From Afipia birgiae 34632 (GTDB lineage Bacteria; Pseudomonadota; Alphaproteobacteria; Rhizobiales; Xanthobacteraceae), in the NCBI RefSeq assembly GCF_000308295.2, contig NZ_HG326652.1, forward strand, positions 1,758,186 through 1,822,185: 64,000 nt of DNA, read 5' to 3'. The notes under the pieces were generated by a model. It had not been told where the DNA came from. It was given only the letters and a program-made list of their open reading frames with translations, and did not search any database. The position numbers and the translations under genes were made by a program. This document shows, piece by piece, positions 36,115 to 46,683 of this stretch (positions are counted from its first letter, which is position 1; the number at the start of each line of letters is the position of its first letter).

Positions 36115-37239
36115 CTATCGCCCCGTCTTCACCCGCGTCCACAAACGATTGATGATGCGCTGGGTCGCAGGATCGCGCGCCGTGATCACGAACAGGCGAT
36201 CGAGCGTTGCCTCATCCGGATAGATCGTTTTGTCGTTGAAGATCTTTGGATCAATCAGCTTCTGACTGGCGAGATTGCCGCTCGCGTAAGACAGGAAGTC
36301 AGAATTCTTCGCGGCGACGTCTGGCCGGTACAGATAATTGATCAGCTCGTGGGCCTCAGCCACATTCCGTGCGTCCGCTGGAATGGCGAAGTTGTCGAAA
36401 AACATCTGCGCGCCCTCTTTCGGTAGCGCATATCCGATCTCGACCCCGTTTTTGGCCTCGGCAGCGCGGCTCTGGGCCTGCTTGATGTCGCCGGACCAGC
36501 CAACTACGAAGCAGATCTCGCCCGTGGCCAGCGCGTTCAAATATTCCGACGAATGAAACTTGCGAACATAGGGCCGTATCTTGCCAACCAGTTCTGCTGC
36601 TTTATCGAGATCGGCCTGTTTCGTCGTGTTCGGATCGAGGCCGAGATAGTTCAGCGCAGCCGGCAGGATATCGTCGGCAGAATCCAGCATGTGAATCCCG
36701 CAATCCTTGAACTTTGCCAGATTCTCGGGCGTGAACACGATGGACCACGAATTCATAGCTGAATCGATCTTGGCGTCGTTGCCCAGAATCTCCTGAACCT
36801 TCTTGACGTTGTAACCGATACCCGTAGTACCCCACATATAGTTGGCCGCGAAGGCGTTGCCGGGATCGTAAACCGCAAGACGTTTGGTCACTTCTGGCCA
36901 TGCATTGGCAAGATTGGGCAGCCTTGACTTGTCGAGCTTCTGGAAAATGTTGGCCGCGATCTGGCGTTGCAGGAAATACGCCGTCGGCACCACGACGTCA
37001 TAGCCAGACTTGCCAGCCAGCAGCCGGGTCTCGAGCGTCTCGTTGGCATCGAATGTATCGTACGAAACCTTGATGCCGGTTTCCCTGGTGAACTGTTCGA
37101 GGACGCCGGGCGCCATATAGTTCGACCAGTTGTAGAAGTTTACGCTACGCTGCTGCGCCGGCGCGAACGACGCTGAAGCAACAAAAGCGCTCGCGACGAC
37201 TGCGGCGAGGGTCAGCCCTCTCTTGACGCCAACGGACAC
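36115..37239 (-). CDS. Periplasmic polyamine-type ABC substrate-binding protein (PotF-like)
   Basis: A 374-residue exported protein of the PotD/PotF family. The signal peptide (residues 1-28, VKRGLTLAAVVASAFVASASFAPAQ) is followed by VNFYNWSNYMAPGVLEQFTRETGIKV, YMWGTTGIGYN and AHELINYLYRPDVAA, typical of putrescine/spermidine binders. GTG 37239 is preferred to TTG 37254 because AGAGGA lies just upstream. No permease or ATPase is nearby, so it is an orphan binding protein. It starts 11 bases after an aminotransferase gene on the same strand. Confidence 0.87.
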   Translation of the reverse strand: MSVGVKRGLTLAAVVASAFVASASFAPAQQRSVNFYNWSNYMAPGVLEQFTRETGIKVSYDTFDANETLETRLLAGKSGYDVVVPTAYFLQRQIAANIFQKLDKSRLPNLANAWPEVTKRLAVYDPGNAFAANYMWGTTGIGYNVKKVQEILGNDAKIDSAMNSWSIVFTPENLAKFKDCGIHMLDSADDILPAALNYLGLDPNTTKQADLDKAAELVGKIRPYVRKFHSSEYLNALATGEICFVVGWSGDIKQAQSRAAEAKNGVEIGYALPKEGAQMFFDNFAIPADARNVAEAHELINYLYRPDVAAKNSDFLSYASGNLASQKLIDPKIFNDKTIYPDEATLDRLFVITARDPATQRIINRLWTRVKTGR

Positions 37240-37250
37240 CGGATTTCCTC

Positions 37251-38402
37251 TCAACCGTGAAGAACGTTCGTGAGCCGCTCCAGTGCCGTGTCGAGCGTTG
37301 CATCCTTCTTGGAGAAACAGAACCTCACCACCGAAGTGACGTGGTTCTCTTCATAGAAGGCCGACACCGGGATAGCGGCAACCTTGTGCTCATGCACGAT
37401 GCGCTTGCAGAAAGCTACGTCGCTTTCGTTCAGACCCAGCGGCGCGAGATCGACATTGAGAAAGTAGGTCCCCTGCGACTGCAGTACCGGGAAACCAAGG
37501 CTGGACAGACCCTTGGTCAGACGATCGCGGCTTCGCGCAAGATCGGCCCGCATCTGCAGGAAGTAATCGTCGGATTTGCCAAGGCCGTAAGCGACCGCGA
37601 CCTGAAGATTGGGCGGGGTCGTGAAGGTGATAAACTGATGCGCCTTGGCAAGCACGCGCAGAATGTGCGGTGCGGCGCAGACGAAACCGATTTTCCAGCC
37701 GGTCAACCCGAACATCTTGCCTGCGGAGCCGATTTTCACCGTGCGATCGCGCATTCCCGGAATCGCGATTAGCGGAATGTGCTCGCGGCCGTCGAACACC
37801 ACATGTTCCCAGACCTCATCGCAGATCGCGATCAGGTTGTGCTCCTGACAAATCCGTCCGAGCATCTCGAGATCCTCGCGTGGATAGACCACGGCGGCCG
37901 GGTTGAGCGGATTGTTCAAGATCACGTAACGCGTCTTGGGAGTGATCGCGGCACGGATCGCCTCCTCCGGCAGGCGCCAGTGCGGCGGCTCAAGGCGCAG
38001 GAATTTCGGAATGCCGCCCGCGAGCCGGATAATCGGCACATAGGAATCGTACATCGGCTGGAAAACCAGCACCTCGTCGCCAGGCTGAACCAGTCCGAGG
38101 ATTGATCCCGTCAATGCTTCGGTGGCGCCCGAGGTCACCATCACCTCGCTCATCGGATCGAGTTGCACACCATGCCAGTGAGCATAATGGGTGGCGATGG
38201 CCTGGCGCAGCTCAGGGATCCCCATCATCGAGGGATACTGGTTGTAGCCGTTCAGAACGGCATCCGCGGCTTTCTCCCTGATGTCGAGCGGCCCAGGATC
38301 GTCCGGAAAGCCTTGGCCCAAATTTATTGCGTTGAGATCGCGGGCGGCCTGCGACATGACGTCGAAAATAGTATTCGGCAGGTCCGCGAAAATCTTGTTC
38401 AT
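37251..38402 (-). CDS. PLP-dependent class I aminotransferase
   Basis: A 383-residue fold-type I aminotransferase resembling YbdL and kynurenine-glutamine transaminase. Visible motifs are INLGQGFPDDPGP, VTSGATEAL, NNPLNPAA and the PLP-lysine region KIGSAGKMFGLTGWKIG. It probably uses an aromatic, methionine or glutamine-type amino donor; the exact substrate cannot be read. The start is ATG 38402. An ORF extension of about 84 residues upstream overlaps the rhodanese gene and is basic, so it is a shadow. It lies between rhodanese (seven bases) and the binding-protein gene. Confidence 0.88.
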   Translation of the reverse strand: MNKIFADLPNTIFDVMSQAARDLNAINLGQGFPDDPGPLDIREKAADAVLNGYNQYPSMMGIPELRQAIATHYAHWHGVQLDPMSEVMVTSGATEALTGSILGLVQPGDEVLVFQPMYDSYVPIIRLAGGIPKFLRLEPPHWRLPEEAIRAAITPKTRYVILNNPLNPAAVVYPREDLEMLGRICQEHNLIAICDEVWEHVVFDGREHIPLIAIPGMRDRTVKIGSAGKMFGLTGWKIGFVCAAPHILRVLAKAHQFITFTTPPNLQVAVAYGLGKSDDYFLQMRADLARSRDRLTKGLSSLGFPVLQSQGTYFLNVDLAPLGLNESDVAFCKRIVHEHKVAAIPVSAFYEENHVTSVVRFCFSKKDATLDTALERLTNVLHG

Positions 38403-38409
38403 CGGAAGA

Positions 38410-38742
38410 TCAGCCGCCGGTTTTGGACGGCAACCCGGCAGCCTTCCACGCCAGCATGCCACCCGCGAGGTGTGAGTCGTAAGGCTTTCCGCCGGCTTGT
38501 GCGGCCAGCGACGCCGTGACCGAACGCTTGCCGGAGCGGCAGGCGAAAACCACTGTTTTTCCCTTTGGATCGGGAATTTCTGCTGGATCGAAGGTCGAAA
38601 GCGGCAGAACCACCGCATCCGGATAAGCCTCGACGGCAACCTCATTCGGCTCACGCACGTCGATCAGGAGATAGCGCCCTTGCGCAATTCCGGAAGCGAC
38701 CTCTTCCGCTGTCAAATCGTGAATTTTTTCAGCCTGTGACAC
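38410..38742 (-). CDS. Rhodanese-like domain protein
   Basis: A 110-residue single-domain rhodanese, a sulfurtransferase type. It has LLIDVREPNEVAVEAYPDAVVLPLS and the active-site loop VFACRSGKRS with the catalytic Cys. GTG 38742 is chosen because GGAGG lies five bases upstream; the TTG at 38763 and GTG at 38754 are alternatives. First gene of a three-gene minus-strand operon with the aminotransferase and the binding protein, which might handle a sulfur-containing amino acid. Confidence 0.88.
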   Translation of the reverse strand: MSQAEKIHDLTAEEVASGIAQGRYLLIDVREPNEVAVEAYPDAVVLPLSTFDPAEIPDPKGKTVVFACRSGKRSVTASLAAQAGGKPYDSHLAGGMLAWKAAGLPSKTGG

Positions 38743-38877
38743 ATCAACCTCCACTGGGGGCAATCCGAAAAGCAGAGCCGCTTATCGGAAAATCACGGCC
38801 CCGAGATTACGCGCGAACGGCGCACAACCTCCCTTTTTGCAGCAAGAAAATCAAGCGTGGGCGGGCGCCGATTGCCT

Positions 38878-40779
38878 CTAAATGGTGACTTGCGTACCGA
38901 CTTCCACCACGCGCCCCGTCGGGATCTGGAAGTAATCGGTAGCGTCATTCGCAGACCGGCTCATCGCGATAAACAGATGGTCCTGCCACTGCGGCATGCC
39001 GGATTGCGCTGCGGGCTTCAACGAGCGCCGCGATACGAAGAACGACGTCGACATGATGTCAAACTGCCAGCCGAGCTTGCGAGCGACAGCCAGCGCCTTT
39101 GGTACGTTCGGCGATTCCATGAATCCGAAGGACAGCCGAACGGTCGAGAACTTGTCGCTGATCTTCCCCATCCTGACACGATCCGCCAGATCGACACGCG
39201 GTGTTTCCGCCGTATGGATGGTGAGGATCACATTGTGTTCGTGGAGCACCTTGTTGTGCTTCAGGTTATGCAGCAATGCCGTCGGCACGTATTCGGGATC
39301 GCTTGTCAAAAAGACCGCCGTGCCTTTGACAATATGCGGGGGCCGCTTCTCGAGGCTCTTGATGAGATCGAGCAACGGGACTTCGGTTCGCCGCGTCTTG
39401 TTGATCAGGATTGCGGCGCCGCGACGCCACGTCCAGATCAGACCTGCCATCAGGATGCCAAACAGCACCGGCACCCAGGCGCCCTGAAGAAGCTTCAGGA
39501 GATTGGCCGTCAGGAACGTCAAATCGACAATCACCAAAGGAATGATCAGCGCGGCCGCCGTCGCGGCGCGCCAGTTCCAAACCTTCCAGATCACGACAAA
39601 GCACATGATGCCGTCGCAAACCATTGTCGTGGACACGGCGATACCGTAGGCCGACGCTAGGTTGCTTGAGGTGCGGAACAGCCCGACGAGCAACAGCACG
39701 CCAATCAGAAGCATGATGTTGACGCGCGGCAGATAGATCTGGCCCGCATGCGTTTCCGACGTGTAGCGAACCTCGAACCGGGGCAGCAGGCCGAGCTGAA
39801 TCGCCTGTCGCACGAGCGAAAACGCACCGGTAATAACGGCTTGGCTGGCTATTACGGTCGCTGCGGTCGCGAGACAGATCAAGGGCACCAGCACACCGTC
39901 CGGCACCATTCGATAGAACGGGTTCTCGATTGCTTCCGGATGCGACAAAACCAGAGCACCCTGACCGAAGTAATTCAGCAGCAGACATGGAAGCACGAAG
40001 TAGAACCACGCCGCCTGAATCGGCTTACGGCCAAAGTGCCCAAGGTCGGCGTACAGCGCCTCGCCGCCGGTCACTGCCAGAAACACAGCACCGAGAATCA
40101 CGAGTCCGATCACGCCGTGCGTCAGCAGGAACTGGACGGCAAACACCGGATTGATGGCGTGTACGATGCCGGGATCGTCGCTGATATGCATCAGCCCCAT
40201 AACGCCCAACGTCAAGAACCAGACGATCATCACGGGGCCGAAGGCACTGGCGACCATCGCCGTTCCCCGGCTCTGCACCGCGAACAGACAGATCAGGATG
40301 ACGATTGCGAGCGGGACGACATAGTGTTCGAGCGCGGGGGCTGCGATCTTCAAACCTTCGACAGCGGAGAGCACGGAAATTGCTGGCGTGATCATCGCGT
40401 CGCCAAGGAACATCGATCCGCCGATCACGCCGAGCGCCAAAAGAAACCAGCTCCGCCGCCCAAGCGCCCGCTGGCCAAGTGCCATCAGCGACAGCGTTCC
40501 GCCCTCTCCATTGTTGTCGGCGCGCAACAGGAGCAGCACATACTTGAGAGTCACGACAACGATCAGCGACCACAGGATCAGCGACAGAACGCCGAGTACG
40601 ATCTCGCGGGAGACGGGGCCACCGTGAGATGCGTTATGGACGGCCTCTCGAAAGGCGTACAGCGGCGACGTGCCGATGTCGCCGAAGACCACACCGATAC
40701 TTCCAAGGGTGAGTGCCCAAAAGCCGGTGGTTACCGGCACCTCTTGGGGCGTATCGGCAGGTGTATCGCTGGCAGCCAT
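38878..40779 (-). CDS. kup: Kup low-affinity potassium transporter
   Basis: A 633-residue K+:H+ symporter of the KUP/HAK/KT family. It has about 12 membrane segments, the N-terminal signature [39 protein letters not shown] and a cytoplasmic C-terminal domain ([17 protein letters not shown]). Length is as expected. It stands alone; the intergenic region to the MotB-like gene (40780-40930) contains AT-rich sequence near 40905-40925 that could hold its promoter. Confidence 0.95.
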   Translation of the reverse strand: MAASDTPADTPQEVPVTTGFWALTLGSIGVVFGDIGTSPLYAFREAVHNASHGGPVSREIVLGVLSLILWSLIVVVTLKYVLLLLRADNNGEGGTLSLMALGQRALGRRSWFLLALGVIGGSMFLGDAMITPAISVLSAVEGLKIAAPALEHYVVPLAIVILICLFAVQSRGTAMVASAFGPVMIVWFLTLGVMGLMHISDDPGIVHAINPVFAVQFLLTHGVIGLVILGAVFLAVTGGEALYADLGHFGRKPIQAAWFYFVLPCLLLNYFGQGALVLSHPEAIENPFYRMVPDGVLVPLICLATAATVIASQAVITGAFSLVRQAIQLGLLPRFEVRYTSETHAGQIYLPRVNIMLLIGVLLLVGLFRTSSNLASAYGIAVSTTMVCDGIMCFVVIWKVWNWRAATAAALIIPLVIVDLTFLTANLLKLLQGAWVPVLFGILMAGLIWTWRRGAAILINKTRRTEVPLLDLIKSLEKRPPHIVKGTAVFLTSDPEYVPTALLHNLKHNKVLHEHNVILTIHTAETPRVDLADRVRMGKISDKFSTVRLSFGFMESPNVPKALAVARKLGWQFDIMSTSFFVSRRSLKPAAQSGMPQWQDHLFIAMSRSANDATDYFQIPTGRVVEVGTQVTI

Positions 40780-40930
40780 GATCGAAGGAACGCCCTGACG
40801 GTGTCTTTGATCCCGGCAAGCCCGGTGATCACTTTAGAGTGGCGCTTCTTATATCACTGCCATCCTATGTCTACTGCGACGCAGATCGGAACCCCAAACA
40901 CACCATTAAATGGTATAAATATACCGCCAA

Positions 40931-41758
40931 TCATGGCTTGAGGTTGGGCGGCAGCGGCGGATCCTCCCGCATCAACGTAATGGTCACCCGCCGGTTTGCG
41001 GCCAGCGAGGGATCGTCTGGAAACAACGGCTGGGTATCCGCTTTGCCCGCGACAGAGAACACGTGCGAGGCTGGCAACCCCTCCTGCTCGAGGATCTGGC
41101 GAACGACATTGGCGCGGTCCGCAGACAGGTCAAAGCCGTCATACCCGGACCGCGTGGGCATGAAGCCCGCAGAGGTATGGCCGACGATGGCGACGCGTAG
41201 CGGGGTCGCCTTCAGCGGCGCGGCGAGTCTTTGAAGCAGGCGACGAGTTCGCTCGAGCGGCTGCTTCGAACCATCGGCAAACATTGAGCGGCCGTCCTGG
41301 TCAACGATCTCAAGATTAAGCCCCTGCTTGGTTTCCTCGAACAGGATGTGCTTGGACAGTTCTGAGATTTCGGGCAGATCCTGCAGCGCCTGACGCAGGG
41401 AAGCCGACGCAAGTGCGAATTCGCGATCGGTCTTCATGCGCATGCCGGCAATCTTGAACTTGTCTTCCTGATCCGGCGTCGGATTGTTCGTCGCCTCCTC
41501 CGGCGGTACGTGAGACGTGTTCTTCAGACGCGATCGGGTCGGAAGTCCGTCAGACTCGATAATGCCGGAGAAGCGAGACTGGGTCTGAACGCCAAAGGCC
41601 TCACGCATCGATCCGGCAACGATCTTCAGCTTGTTGGAGTCCTGACTGGAGAACGCCACGAGCATCACAAAATAGCTCAACAGAAGAGCCATCAGGTCGG
41701 CGAAGGTCACGAACCAGCCGTGACCTCCATGCTCCTCTGCGCGCTTTTTCTTAGCCAT
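40931..41758 (-). CDS. MotB/OmpA-type stator protein
   Basis: A 275-residue protein. One N-terminal membrane segment (about 15-38, FVTFADLMALLLSYFVMLVAF) includes the key Asp of MotB (FADLM), and a C-terminal OmpA/MotB peptidoglycan-binding domain shows VGHTSAGFMPTRSGYDGFDLSADRANVV and ANRRVTITL. It is coupled to the MotA-like gene 29 bases upstream. As no other flagellar gene lies here, it could serve the flagellar motor at a distance or another energised envelope machine. Confidence 0.9.
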   Translation of the reverse strand: MAKKKRAEEHGGHGWFVTFADLMALLLSYFVMLVAFSSQDSNKLKIVAGSMREAFGVQTQSRFSGIIESDGLPTRSRLKNTSHVPPEEATNNPTPDQEDKFKIAGMRMKTDREFALASASLRQALQDLPEISELSKHILFEETKQGLNLEIVDQDGRSMFADGSKQPLERTRRLLQRLAAPLKATPLRVAIVGHTSAGFMPTRSGYDGFDLSADRANVVRQILEQEGLPASHVFSVAGKADTQPLFPDDPSLAANRRVTITLMREDPPLPPNLKP

Positions 41759-41787
41759 CCCGGTGGGTCCGTTCCCGCAGCCGTTGT

Positions 41788-42561
41788 TTAAGCCGGAACC
41801 GGCTCACCCTCTTCGTGGCGATGTTTTTCCGGCAGGTAGGCCAGCAGCATTTCGCGAACAAGCGTTGGAGATTTCGCATCACGGATCATCAGGATCCCGT
41901 CGATGATCAGCGTGCGGTTGGTCTCCTCATCGAGCACCTTGACGTGCAGCTTGTCAGCGATCGGCAGACAAATGAGGTTCGCGACCAGCGCGCCGTACAG
42001 CGTGGCCAATAGCGCCACCGCCATGAAGGGGCCGAGCTTGGACGGGTCGGACATGTTGGAGAACATCTGCACCATGCCGAGCAACGTGCCGATCATGCCG
42101 AATGCAGGCGCACAATCGCCAATCGCGCGATAAATCTTCGATCCCTCGGTGAGGTGCATGAGAAAGTTGTCGCGGTCGCGCTCGAGATTGTCGCGAATGA
42201 ACTCAAGATCGTAACCGTCGGCGATGTAACGGATGCCTTTCGCCAGAAAGGGATCGTCCGCCTCGATTTTTTCCAGACCGACCGGTCCCTGCTTGCGTGC
42301 GACTTCGGCGATCCGGGCCAATTCATCGACAAGATCGCGCGCGGACAGTCGGCTCAGCGTGAACGCGAACTTCGCGCCCAGCGGCAAGCCATGAAGGATG
42401 GCGGACAGCGGAAACCTGATCAGAGTGGCAGCAAACGAACCGCCGAAGATGATGATCACTGCGTGGATGTCGTAGAACATCCGGAAATCGCCACCCATCA
42501 GAACGAGTGTGCAAAGCACCGCAATGCCCGCAACAAGGCCGATGCCCGTGGTGATATCCAT
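41788..42561 (-). CDS. MotA/PomA-type proton channel protein
   Basis: A 257-residue inner-membrane protein with four segments. It has GGDFRMFYDIHAVIIIFGGSFAATL at the N-terminus and APAFGMIGTLLGMVQMFSNM and MAVALLATLYGALVANLICLPIADKL near the C-terminus, typical of MotA of the PomA type. The start is ATG 42561 (GGAG six bases upstream); a longer frame to 42582 exists. Forms the stator with the following MotB-like protein. Confidence 0.9.
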   Translation of the reverse strand: MDITTGIGLVAGIAVLCTLVLMGGDFRMFYDIHAVIIIFGGSFAATLIRFPLSAILHGLPLGAKFAFTLSRLSARDLVDELARIAEVARKQGPVGLEKIEADDPFLAKGIRYIADGYDLEFIRDNLERDRDNFLMHLTEGSKIYRAIGDCAPAFGMIGTLLGMVQMFSNMSDPSKLGPFMAVALLATLYGALVANLICLPIADKLHVKVLDEETNRTLIIDGILMIRDAKSPTLVREMLLAYLPEKHRHEEGEPVPA

Positions 42562-42805
42562 TGAAAACTCCGACGCAACCAACAGCGCGACCCGTTCTGA
42601 GCGCGCATCGGAACAGTAGCGGCGGGGCCATTAAGGTCGGGTAAAGGTTATTGAATCGATGCCCGGAGGCGACGAGATAATCGTCATTCCCCTTCCGATG
42701 CGGTCAAATGGTAGCGATTGGCGCCGATATCGGCAGCGCCTCGCAATGTGATCCGACCGAATCTCAGGAAATCATTAACCATACAGCGGTGGGAAGCCGC
42801 TGCAG

Positions 42806-43687
42806 TCAATTCAGACGCGGTGGCCGGTCTTCTTTCACGGAATCAACTGCTACGTTGAAATCCGGCGCGGCGGGGCTCGCATGGCCCGGTTCGCTGACCG
42901 CTGCGGCTTCGCGCGCGCGGCGTTCGTTCGCGCGATAGGAGGTCCATCCAATCGGGAGGCTGAGAAGATAGATCAGCGAGCCTCCGGTCAGAAGTTGCCA
43001 CGGATAACTGATCAGAACAGCGATAAACAACACGACCAGCACAACCACCGGCAACACCATGTCCGGCGCGATCTTGCCGCCGATCATCTTGCCGGAGAAC
43101 ACGGGCAGCCGCGACACCATCAGGAACGCGATCGACAAGGTGAATACTGCCGTGATGGGGGCCGGCAACTGCGGCGCGCCGATAAAAACCAGGTACATCG
43201 GCAGCAATACGCAAAGCGCGCCCAGCGGGGCGGGTACGCCGGTAAAATAGTTTCCAGCGAAAGCGGGCTTGTTCGGGTCGTCCATGGTGGCGTTAAACCG
43301 AGCCAGCCGCAATCCGCCGCTGATGGCAAAGATCATCGCTGCGATCCAGCCGACATTCTTCAGATCATGCAACTGCCAGAAATACAGAATGAGCGCGGGC
43401 GCGACGCCGAAATTGACGAAATCCGCGAGGCTGTCGAGCTCCGCGCCAAAACGGGACTGCCCCTTGATCATGCGCGCCACGCGTCCGTCGATACCGTCGA
43501 GGATCGCCGCAAACACGATTGCCCCGAGGGCAAGTTCGTTGCGGCCTTCGATGGAGAGCCGGATTGCAGTCAAGCCGGCGCAGATCGCCAGCAACGTAAT
43601 GACGTTGGGCACCAGCATCCGGATCGGAATCTGGCGAAACCGCCGGCGGCGCAAATCAGGCGTTCTGGGGTCGGGAAGCATGGCCAT
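42806..43687 (-). CDS. pssA: CDP-diacylglycerol-serine O-phosphatidyltransferase
   Basis: A 293-residue integral membrane enzyme that makes phosphatidylserine from CDP-diacylglycerol and serine. It has the CDP-alcohol phosphotransferase motif DGIDGRVARM...GAELDSLADF (D-x2-D-G-x2-A-R-x8-G-x3-D-x3-D) and about eight hydrophobic segments. It lies 73 bases downstream of psd on the same strand, so the two steps to phosphatidylethanolamine are encoded together. Gene order is psd then pssA in the direction of transcription. Confidence 0.94.
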   Translation of the reverse strand: MAMLPDPRTPDLRRRRFRQIPIRMLVPNVITLLAICAGLTAIRLSIEGRNELALGAIVFAAILDGIDGRVARMIKGQSRFGAELDSLADFVNFGVAPALILYFWQLHDLKNVGWIAAMIFAISGGLRLARFNATMDDPNKPAFAGNYFTGVPAPLGALCVLLPMYLVFIGAPQLPAPITAVFTLSIAFLMVSRLPVFSGKMIGGKIAPDMVLPVVVLVVLFIAVLISYPWQLLTGGSLIYLLSLPIGWTSYRANERRAREAAAVSEPGHASPAAPDFNVAVDSVKEDRPPRLN

Positions 43688-43760
43688 GGGACCTTATATA
43701 ACAAGCCCCACCCTGCTTCACCATTGTGGCGAAAAGCCTGCTGGATGATCGCAGGCTTGG

Positions 43761-44459
43761 TTAATCCACGCGGTAGCTGCGCCCGCCGTCGCCGAGCTTG
43801 AAGTCGGCCAGCACGGTTTCGCCGGCGATGGCCGTCTGGCCCTCGGATACCAGGGTTTTGGCGCCTTCCGGAAGGAAGACGTCGAGCCGCGAACCGAAGC
43901 GGATCAGCCCGAACCGCTCACCCGCCCCAAGGACCTGCCCCTCCTTCACGAAGGACACGATGCGCCGGGCCACAAGTCCCGCGATCTGGATGACCCCGAT
44001 CCGGCCAGCCGGCGTGGAGATAACCAGCGAATTCCGCTCGTTATCCTCGCTGGCCTTGTCGAGATCGGCGTTCAGAAACTTGCCGGGACGGTAAGCGATA
44101 CGGTCGATGCGGCCAGCCACCGGGCTGCGGTTCACGTGGCAATTGAACACGCTCATGAAGATCGAGATGCGCGGGAGGGGCTTGTCGCCAAGGCCGAGCT
44201 CCGCCGGCGGCACAGCCTGCACAACCATCGACACCCGGCCGTCGGCCGGCGACACCACGATGCCCTCGCGCACCGGCGTGACGCGCACCGGGTCACGGAA
44301 GAACAACGCACACCACACCGTCAGTCCGCATCCGATCCAGCCGAGCGGCGTCCATATCCAGAACAGGATCAGGCTGGCGAAGGCAAAAGCTCCGATAAAG
44401 GGATACCCCTCCGGATGGATTGGGGGAATTTGCGCGCGAATGGAATTGACGACGGACAT
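43761..44459 (-). CDS. psd: Phosphatidylserine decarboxylase proenzyme
   Basis: A 232-residue PSD of the short (group II) type. It converts phosphatidylserine to phosphatidylethanolamine after self-cleavage to a pyruvoyl enzyme. An N-terminal membrane segment (about 18-48) is followed by [25 protein letters not shown], and the cleavage region [16 protein letters not shown] with the Gly-Ser pair. It ends 73 bases before pssA. Confidence 0.95.
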   Translation of the reverse strand: MSVVNSIRAQIPPIHPEGYPFIGAFAFASLILFWIWTPLGWIGCGLTVWCALFFRDPVRVTPVREGIVVSPADGRVSMVVQAVPPAELGLGDKPLPRISIFMSVFNCHVNRSPVAGRIDRIAYRPGKFLNADLDKASEDNERNSLVISTPAGRIGVIQIAGLVARRIVSFVKEGQVLGAGERFGLIRFGSRLDVFLPEGAKTLVSEGQTAIAGETVLADFKLGDGGRSYRVD

Positions 44460-44493
44460 GAGTTCAAAGACCTGCGTTTAATGTGACCCAAAA

Positions 44494-46467
44494 CTATTCG
44501 GCGGCGGCGGGCGTAACCAGCGGATCGTCGACCGGCGGCGGCGCGCGATTGGGCGCGATGTTCTCGTCGGCCATCATGGCCAGCTTTTCCCGCGCTTCCT
44601 GAGCCTCACGTTGCCTGTTCCACATGCTCGCGTAAAGGCCATTTGCCGCCAGAAGCTGTGAGTGGGTGCCACGTTCGGAAATGCGCCCCTGATCCAGCAC
44701 GATAATTTCGTCCGCGCCCACGATCGTGGATAGCCGGTGAGCGATCACCAGCGACGTTCGGCCGCGCGCGACTTTCTCCAACTGATCCTGGATTTCCCGT
44801 TCGGTGTGGCTGTCGAGCGCGGACGTCGCCTCATCCAGCACCAGAATCGGCGGCCCTTTCAGGATGGTCCGGGCAATCGCAACGCGCTGCTTTTCGCCGC
44901 CGGACAGTTTCAGGCCGCGTTCGCCGACCTCGGTCTCGTAACCGTGCGACGACATCCGAATGAAGCCGTCGATCTGAGCCATCGCTGCGGCCTCCTCGAC
45001 TTCCGCGTCGGTCGCGTCCCAGCGGCCGTAGCGGATATTGTAGCGGATGGTGTCATTGAACAGCACAGTATCCTGCGGCACCATGCCGATGGATGCGCGC
45101 AGCGACGACTGCGTGATGTCGCGGATATTCTGGCCATCGATGGTGATCTTTCCGCCGCTCACGTCATAGAGCCGGAACAGCAAACGAGAGATCGTTGATT
45201 TTCCCGCTCCGGACGGACCGACAATGGCGACGGTTTTGCCTGCAGGCACCTCGAACGAGAGACCTTTCAGAATCGGACGCTCCGGGTCGTAGGAGAACTG
45301 CACGTCCTCGAAGCGAACCGTACCGGCTGAAATCTGCAGCGGCTGCGCGCCCGGGATGTCCTTCACCTCCGGATTGCGCGACAGCACGCCGAACATCTTT
45401 TCGATGTCGATGATCGCCTGCTTGATCTCGCGATAGACCATGCCCATGAAGTTCAGCGGTTGATAGAGCTGGATCATCATGGCGTTGATCATGACGAAAT
45501 CGCCAACCGTGTTGGTGCCGTTACGGATTCCAACGGCGCACATCATCATGGTCGCGGTGAGACCGAAGGTGAAGATCACCGCCTGCCCCGTGTTCAGTAC
45601 TGCGAGTGACGTATAGGTATGAACGCTGGCGCGTTCGTAGCGCTCCATGGACTTGTCATAGCGCAGCGCTTCGCGCTCCTCGGCGCTGAAGTATTTCACC
45701 GTCTCGTAGTTGAGCAGCGAGTCGATCGCCTTGGTATTGGCCTCGGTATCGGAATCGTTCATGCGGCGGCGAATCTCAATGCGCCACTCGGTCGCGTAGT
45801 AGGTGTACATCATGTAGATGACGACCGTAACGAACGTCACCAGCACGTACCGCCAGTCGAACTGCCACAGCAGCACGCCCATCATTAGCGCCAGTTCGAC
45901 GATAGTCGGCGCGAGTTGGAGGATGACCATGCGCACCATGGTCTCGATGCCGGTGCGGCCACGTTCGAGCACGCGCGTCAGGCCGCCGGTCTTGCGCTCC
46001 AGATGAAACCGCAACGACAGCTCGTGCATGTGCACGAACGTAAGAAAGGCCAGCTTGCGCACGGCGTGCATTGCCACTTTGGCGAAGAGGCCGTCGCGCC
46101 ACTGCGTCAGCACCATCATGACGATGCGGATGCCGCCGTAACTCAGTGTCATGATCAGGGGCGACGCGATCAGCCACAGCATCCAGTTCGAGGATTGAAC
46201 CGGTGCGGTATCGGCGCCTGTCAGAGCATCGACCGCCCACTTGAATGTGAACGGGACGAACAGTGTCGCCGCTTTGGCGACAAGCAGCAGCACCATCGAC
46301 CAGACGACACGCATCTTGAGGTCGTCCCGGTCACCCGGCCAGATATACGGCCACAGATGGGCGAGCGTTCCGAAGAGCGTTGCTTTCTCGGCATTCAGAT
46401 CGGCAGGCGTCGGTGGCTTGGCGTTGTGCGACGCCTCGTCGGGCTGGGCAGGATAGAGGTCGGCCAT
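44494..46467 (-). CDS. Atm1/HMT-type ABC transporter, fused permease-ATPase
   Basis: A 657-residue half-transporter. Six membrane helices (about 50-340, with GGLTRVLERGRTGIE and NTKAIDSLLNYETVKYF typical of the Atm1/heavy-metal family) are followed by an ATPase with Walker A VGPSGAGKST, signature LSGGEKQRVAIA and Walker B ILVLDEATSALD. Bacterial Atm1 exports glutathione-linked compounds and helps metal homeostasis. The N-terminus is soluble and Pro-rich. Divergent from the LOG gene. Confidence 0.92.
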   Translation of the reverse strand: MADLYPAQPDEASHNAKPPTPADLNAEKATLFGTLAHLWPYIWPGDRDDLKMRVVWSMVLLLVAKAATLFVPFTFKWAVDALTGADTAPVQSSNWMLWLIASPLIMTLSYGGIRIVMMVLTQWRDGLFAKVAMHAVRKLAFLTFVHMHELSLRFHLERKTGGLTRVLERGRTGIETMVRMVILQLAPTIVELALMMGVLLWQFDWRYVLVTFVTVVIYMMYTYYATEWRIEIRRRMNDSDTEANTKAIDSLLNYETVKYFSAEEREALRYDKSMERYERASVHTYTSLAVLNTGQAVIFTFGLTATMMMCAVGIRNGTNTVGDFVMINAMMIQLYQPLNFMGMVYREIKQAIIDIEKMFGVLSRNPEVKDIPGAQPLQISAGTVRFEDVQFSYDPERPILKGLSFEVPAGKTVAIVGPSGAGKSTISRLLFRLYDVSGGKITIDGQNIRDITQSSLRASIGMVPQDTVLFNDTIRYNIRYGRWDATDAEVEEAAAMAQIDGFIRMSSHGYETEVGERGLKLSGGEKQRVAIARTILKGPPILVLDEATSALDSHTEREIQDQLEKVARGRTSLVIAHRLSTIVGADEIIVLDQGRISERGTHSQLLAANGLYASMWNRQREAQEAREKLAMMADENIAPNRAPPPVDDPLVTPAAAE

Positions 46468-46683
46468 TAAACGTCAGTCGCCTTGAGGCCCAGCGGGGCC
46501 TGATGCAGCGCGGGGCGCCCGTTCGTGATTGCGGTCATGGCCGTCATATAAAGCGTTTACGCGGTTTTCGCACCCTTCCCGACCGATTCTTTTCCCCAAA
46601 ACAACCGATTTGGAGAACTATCGACCTTGCATTGCGAGATACACGTCTTGAAGATGTCGCAACAAACCGCCACATAACCGAGC

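Noticed and set aside
39748-40941. 397-codon plus-strand open frame over kup
   Set aside because: It is antisense to kup, has His/Gln/Arg-rich composition and no family motif.
40931-42561. MotA/MotB pair as ZorA/ZorB of a Zorya defence system
   Set aside because: The MotA-like protein lacks the long cytoplasmic tail of ZorA, no ZorC/ZorD/ZorE-like gene is adjacent, and the pair lies among core genes.
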